Assembly: GCA_014859375.1 (NCBI GenBank)
Contig: JACUUH010000006.1
Coordinates: forward strand, 1 to 64,000
Length of the DNA: 64,000 nt
Direction: 5' to 3'
Source: Gammaproteobacteria bacterium
GTDB lineage: Bacteria > Pseudomonadota > Gammaproteobacteria > Nitrosococcales > Methylophagaceae
A model generated the notes under the pieces. It was not told the origin of the DNA, ran no database searches, and saw only the letters and a program-made list of their open reading frames with translations. The stretch's first letter is position 1. The number at the start of each line of letters is the position of its first letter. Positions 59,601-64,000 of the stretch are shown here, one piece after another. The position numbers were made by a program, and so were the translations under genes.

Positions 59601-60143
59601 TTACTGTGACACCACAACAATCGCTGGCCGTAATAAGCGACCGTTAAACTGATAGCCTTTTTGCATCACATTTAAGACTTGATTTGCTGCTACGCCTTCT
59701 GTTGCTTGCATTGCTACGGCTTGATGTAATTCAGGATCAAAAGCTTGACCTTCAGGATCGACTTGTTCCAAGCCAAATTTGCTAATCGATGATAAGAACA
59801 TCTTCATCGTCATTTCAAGGCCTTCACGTACCGCTTCCAATGACGCTTCTTCACCACTTGCCGCCTTAAGACCTAATTCCATGCTGTCATAAATAGGCAA
59901 TAATTCGGTGACGAACTTATCTAAGGCGTGTTTATGTGCATTTTCGAGATCACGTGCCTGACGACGACGTAAATTTTCCATATCCGCTTTGGCGCGTAGC
60001 AGTTCGTTCCAATGTTGATCTGCTTTATTGCGGGCATCTTCCAATAATGCGGCTGGATCTTCAGTAATATCTACTTCAGGATTATTTATCGTTTCTGCGT
60101 CCAGATTTTCCGATTCTATGTTGTTAATTTCTTCGTTACTCAT
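59601..60143 (-). CDS. grpE: Nucleotide exchange factor GrpE
   Basis: RAKADMENLRRRQARDLENAHKHALDKFVTELLPIYDSMELGL. Confidence 0.97.
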   Translation of the reverse strand: MSNEEINNIESENLDAETINNPEVDITEDPAALLEDARNKADQHWNELLRAKADMENLRRRQARDLENAHKHALDKFVTELLPIYDSMELGLKAASGEEASLEAVREGLEMTMKMFLSSISKFGLEQVDPEGQAFDPELHQAVAMQATEGVAANQVLNVMQKGYQFNGRLLRPAIVVVSQ

Positions 60144-60181
60144 AATTCCAAGTTCCGCGGTTATAAATACTTAAACTGCTG

Positions 60182-60209
60182 AAATGGGGATGAAAAAATT
60201 AATTTCAAG
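60182..60209 (-). promoter_or_regulatory. Sigma32 promoter for grpE
   Basis: Minus strand CTTGAAA-N13-CCCCATTT. Confidence 0.92.
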
Positions 60210-60243
60210 TCTAAAAGTGGTCATTGTCGAGATTAAAATCCGT

Positions 60244-60987
60244 TTATTCTGACTCTGTAGTTTGCTGCAACCAGACACAGTTGCCGCCACTAGCCTTGTC
60301 AAGGCGTTGCAGTGTAGCATTATGTGCCTCAAGCTCATCGGTATCTGCATATATCACGCGCAATGGCCTATGGTGTTTTTTGGGGATAACGTCATGTTGT
60401 AATGTTGTTCCGACGTCATCTATTTGTTCAGCCGCTAAGGCAAGACTCACTTGACCACCAGTCATCGCCAAGTAAACATCGGCCAAAATCTCAGAATCTA
60501 ATAAGGCACCATGCAGCTCGCGATTTGAATTATCAACATTATAACGACGACATAAGGCATCAAGATTATTCTTTTGTCCAGGATGCTTATCTTTGGCAAG
60601 TTTAAGTGTGTCTAAAACCGGACATATATCTTTGATGCGACGCGTTTCTTTTTTGAGCTTACTCAATTCAAAATCTAAAAAGCCGATATCAAATGACGCG
60701 TTGTGAATAATCAGCTCAGCACCTTCGATGAAGTTAATAAAATCTTCAACAATAGCTTCAAATTTGGGTTTATCTGCCAAAAATTCTGTTGTAATACCAT
60801 GCACTTCAAGTGCACCGGCTTCACTGTCTCGCCCTGGATTAATATATTGATGAAAGGTTTGTCCAGTTAAACGACGGTTAACCAACTCGACACAGCCAAT
60901 TTCAATAACCCGGTTACCATCTGCCGTACTTAAACCGGTTGTTTCGGTATCAAGTACCACCTGACGTTTCAATTGTTGTTCAGCCAT
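60244..60987 (-). CDS. dnaQ: DNA polymerase III epsilon subunit
   Basis: RQVVLDTETTGLSTADGNRVIEIGCVEL; start MAEQQLKRQ at 60987. Confidence 0.96.
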   Translation of the reverse strand: MAEQQLKRQVVLDTETTGLSTADGNRVIEIGCVELVNRRLTGQTFHQYINPGRDSEAGALEVHGITTEFLADKPKFEAIVEDFINFIEGAELIIHNASFDIGFLDFELSKLKKETRRIKDICPVLDTLKLAKDKHPGQKNNLDALCRRYNVDNSNRELHGALLDSEILADVYLAMTGGQVSLALAAEQIDDVGTTLQHDVIPKKHHRPLRVIYADTDELEAHNATLQRLDKASGGNCVWLQQTTESE

Positions 60988-60994
60988 CTTTGTC

Positions 60995-61441
60995 TCAGCC
61001 TTTTTGTGCGATACGTTCACGCGCTGCAACAGCAAGCTCGTCTGCTCGTTCATTTTCAGGATGACCTTGATGCCCTCGCACCCATTCCCATTCCAATTTG
61101 TGTGGTAAGGCTGCTTGTTCCAGCCGTTGCCATAAATCTACATTCTTAACGGGTTGTTTACTTGCTGTTTTCCAACCTCGTTTTTTCCAACCTGGCAGCC
61201 ATTCCTGCATACCTTTCATGACATATTGAGAATCTGTTGTCACCGTAACATGACAAGGTCGCTTAATCGCCTCTAATGCCGCAATGACTGCCATCATTTC
61301 CATGCGGTTATTGGTTGACTCTTTTTCACCGCCAGATAATTCTTTTTCCGTTCCCTTGGATTGCAAGATCGCTCCCCAGCCACCGGGACCAGGATTACCA
61401 CTACAAGCACCATCAGTAAAAATTTTTACTTCATCCATCAC
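60995..61441 (-). CDS. rnhA: Ribonuclease HI
   Basis: [33 protein letters not shown]. Confidence 0.98.
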   Translation of the reverse strand: MMDEVKIFTDGACSGNPGPGGWGAILQSKGTEKELSGGEKESTNNRMEMMAVIAALEAIKRPCHVTVTTDSQYVMKGMQEWLPGWKKRGWKTASKQPVKNVDLWQRLEQAALPHKLEWEWVRGHQGHPENERADELAVAARERIAQKG

Positions 61442-62165
61442 TTTTTTCTCGTGTAACTGGTTTAGTAACTAAACGCCTTGGCGGAAATAATTGTTTGGTT
61501 TGCCAACGTGGTGTGATCGGGGTGAGAGGAATTGTGCGCTTGGTTGCAACAACTATGGTCACGCCTGAAAATACCGGCCATAAACGCTTACCCCATCGTT
61601 CTAAAAATGCACATCGTTCAAACCATTTAGCCGATCTGATCGGAGGGCGAAACAGTGTACGCTCAACCATCACCACATCAAAATTCAATAATGCTAACCA
61701 GTCTTTTATTCTCGCCAGACTGAAGAAATGTCCTTGCCAAGGTGGACTATCCTGCCAGGAAAATAAACGTCTTATTCCCCATAAACTCCACGGATTAAAA
61801 CAACATAACACCAAGGTGCCATCGGCAACTAATACCCGTTCTGCTTCGCGTAATAGTTGATGTGGGTCTGGAGAAAACTCCAAGGTATGACTAAGTAATA
61901 AGGTATCAATACTATGCCACTTAATCGGTAAGGATTCATAGCAGCCGTCAATATCAGCCTGATCTGCCATCACTTTCTTGATAGTCGGTCGTGACACCTC
62001 AGGCAATAATACAGGTGTGACACCGAGCTGCAATTGCATATAGCCAAAGAAAAGATGGGCATTTGACTGCAATAGACCACGTTCAGCATCCAAAACATTG
62101 CCCGCTAATGGACTTTGCCACCAGTCTGCCATTTTTTTTCTGTGATCCGTTTTATAATTAACCAT
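61431..62165 (-). CDS. Class I SAM-dependent methyltransferase
   Basis: [42 protein letters not shown]; start uncertain (62165 or 62210). Confidence 0.85.
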   Translation of the reverse strand: MVNYKTDHRKKMADWWQSPLAGNVLDAERGLLQSNAHLFFGYMQLQLGVTPVLLPEVSRPTIKKVMADQADIDGCYESLPIKWHSIDTLLLSHTLEFSPDPHQLLREAERVLVADGTLVLCCFNPWSLWGIRRLFSWQDSPPWQGHFFSLARIKDWLALLNFDVVMVERTLFRPPIRSAKWFERCAFLERWGKRLWPVFSGVTIVVATKRTIPLTPITPRWQTKQLFPPRRLVTKPVTREKSDG

Positions 62166-62191
62166 TGTTGGTCTTAACCTTGGAATAAAAC

Positions 62192-62998
62192 ATGCTGAAT
62201 GTTCGTGCAATCCGCGCTTTTAACGACAATTATATCTGGCTAATAGAGCATAGCGCATCGAAACAGGTTGTTATTGTTGATCCCGGTGACGCAACACCGG
62301 TCATTGATGCTATCGAACAGTATAATGTAACCCCAATAGCCATTTTGATTACCCATCAACATTACGACCATATTAACGGAGTTAAGCAGCTGGTCGAGCA
62401 GTTTTCTGTGCCAGTATTTGGGCAGAAAACCAGCCTAAATGATGTCATCACTGATGATATATCAGATCAAAAACAACTTGCGATCACGGCTAGCTTTCCT
62501 AAGATTGCTGTTATAAATACACCTGGCCATACGCCTGTTCATCTTAGCTACTTGGTTGAAGGTAATTTATTCTGTGGCGATACATTATTTTCTGCTGGTT
62601 GTGGTCGGCTGTTAGATCATAACGCACGCCCGATAGCTGATAACTTAAGAGCTAATGCGGCACAACAGCTTTATAGTTCTTTATCTAGCTTGCATGATCT
62701 AGCTGCTGATACACATATCTACTGCGCACATGAATATACCTTAGCTAATTTGCATTTTGCCGTTGCGGTTGAACCAGATAATGCCATAATCAAACAGCGT
62801 CTATCCCAAATCAAAACGATGCGAGACAACAATGAAATAAGCTTGCCCTCAACGATTGCAATAGAGCTGGCAAGCAATCCATTCTTGCGTTGCACACAGC
62901 CGCAGGTCATTGGATCTGCTGAACAATACAGTGGCACTAAGTTGAACTCACCGCTTGCTGTTTTTACTGCGCTTAGGACATGGAAAGATAACTTCTAA
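62192..62998 (+). CDS. gloB: Hydroxyacylglutathione hydrolase (glyoxalase II)
   Basis: ITHQHYDHINGV; FCGDTLFSAGCGRL; YCAHEYTLANLHFA. Confidence 0.96.
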   Translation: MLNVRAIRAFNDNYIWLIEHSASKQVVIVDPGDATPVIDAIEQYNVTPIAILITHQHYDHINGVKQLVEQFSVPVFGQKTSLNDVITDDISDQKQLAITASFPKIAVINTPGHTPVHLSYLVEGNLFCGDTLFSAGCGRLLDHNARPIADNLRANAAQQLYSSLSSLHDLAADTHIYCAHEYTLANLHFAVAVEPDNAIIKQRLSQIKTMRDNNEISLPSTIAIELASNPFLRCTQPQVIGSAEQYSGTKLNSPLAVFTALRTWKDNF

Positions 62999-63008
62999 AG
63001 CTTAACCG

Positions 63009-63461
63009 TTAATCTCTTCTATCATCATCTCGGTCATGCTTATTTTTGTTATTGCCTTGACCACGATCATGATCGTATTTTTCTCGCTTATTGTTGTTAT
63101 ATTTCGATTTTTTAGCTTTCGAATTTCTTAACTTATAAGGCACTTCGCGATCGTCGGCATGCTTCCAACCTCGGTCATTGTCTAAATTGACATTAATTTC
63201 CCATCGACCATCGCGAAAACGAAAATAAAGGTTATTATCAAAATAATGTTCGGCCCAACCAACAACGATATAAGCACCAATTTTAGAATCGTAAATCATG
63301 TCATGCTGATGATGTTTACTTCTATAACCATGTGCCGGTGCATGGGGTGGAGGGCCGGATTTAGTGTAATGAGGATCAGAATCATAACGCACCCCAGCAC
63401 GATCCACACAGCCCGCCAGACCAATGATGATCAAGCTTAAAAAAATCATTTTAATTGTCAT
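63009..63461 (-). CDS. Lipoprotein with low-complexity charged C-terminus
   Basis: Lipobox IGLAGC; C-terminal K/N/D/R-rich tail. Confidence 0.75.
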   Translation of the reverse strand: MTIKMIFLSLIIIGLAGCVDRAGVRYDSDPHYTKSGPPPHAPAHGYRSKHHQHDMIYDSKIGAYIVVGWAEHYFDNNLYFRFRDGRWEINVNLDNDRGWKHADDREVPYKLRNSKAKKSKYNNNKREKYDHDRGQGNNKNKHDRDDDRRD

Positions 63462-63527
63462 ATCTATTCATCCTTTTTTAATGATTTGTAGACAACACGG
63501 GCTTTGTTAAATTGATAACAAGCTAGC

Positions 63528-64000
63528 CTATTTATCCGTATGTACATCCATTTGTGGGTATGGAATCGAAATTCCGTTGTCATCAAATGCCAGTTTAATT
63601 TTCTCAATTAAGTCAGAACGAACAGGCCAGTAGTCACTACTTTTCACCCAAGGACGAACGTTAAAATTAACACTGCTATCGGCTAATTCTGCAACAGCAA
63701 CAGCAGGAGCGGGATCGCTTAAAACTAACTCATGCGCATCCAAGATCTCGACCATAATCTGTTTGGCTTTACGCATATCATCATCATAGCCAATACCGAA
63801 CACCATATCGATACGGCGTGTATCACGTGCTGAATAATTAGTGATAGCACCTGAATAAATTTGACCATTGGGGATAATAATTTCACGGTTATCACCCGTT
63901 TTCATAATGGTGCTGAAGATACTGATCTTTTCGACGATACCGACGACACCACCCGCTTCAATAAAATCACCCAATTTGAATGGGCGAAACACGATTAACA
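63528..64000 (-). CDS. MscS-family mechanosensitive channel, truncated at window edge
   Basis: LIVFRPFKLGDFIEAGGVVGIVEKISIFSTIMKTGDNREIIIPNGQIYSGAITNYS; frame is open to the edge. Confidence 0.9.
   Translation of the reverse strand, partial: LIVFRPFKLGDFIEAGGVVGIVEKISIFSTIMKTGDNREIIIPNGQIYSGAITNYSARDTRRIDMVFGIGYDDDMRKAKQIMVEILDAHELVLSDPAPAVAVAELADSSVNFNVRPWVKSSDYWPVRSDLIEKIKLAFDDNGISIPYPQMDVHTDK

Overview
This window is an ordinary, gene-dense chromosomal segment of a methylotrophic gammaproteobacterium, Methylophaga-like by gene content (taxonomy is inferred). No phage, IS transposase, CRISPR array, rRNA or tRNA was seen. It carries a tight H4MPT/C1 cluster (mtdA-like, beta-RFAP synthase, mtdB, ATP-grasp) followed by htpX. 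It also carries a SoxH/SoxYZ-like pair of the type linked to quinoprotein dehydrogenases, a glyQ-glyS-gmhB-plsC-fimX-like operon, and uvrA/ssb. Further blocks are rplU-rpmA-obgE-proB, ispB-ferredoxin-hpnD-hpnE, crcB-DUF190-serS-M50-trpS-rluB, tkt-gap-pgk-pyk-fba, and grpE-dnaK-dnaJ-dapB. The most interesting signals are: three sigma32-type promoters, one embedded in the 3' end of the C1-cluster ATP-grasp gene and driving htpX; paired 17-bp operators upstream of a small XRE regulator; a GmhB homologue whose expected nucleophile Asp is Gly; a TrpRS with a C-x21-C-x6-C-x2-C motif; a FimX-like protein fused into a glyQS operon; and several MITE/REPIN-like non-coding elements. No clearly undescribed multi-gene system was found.
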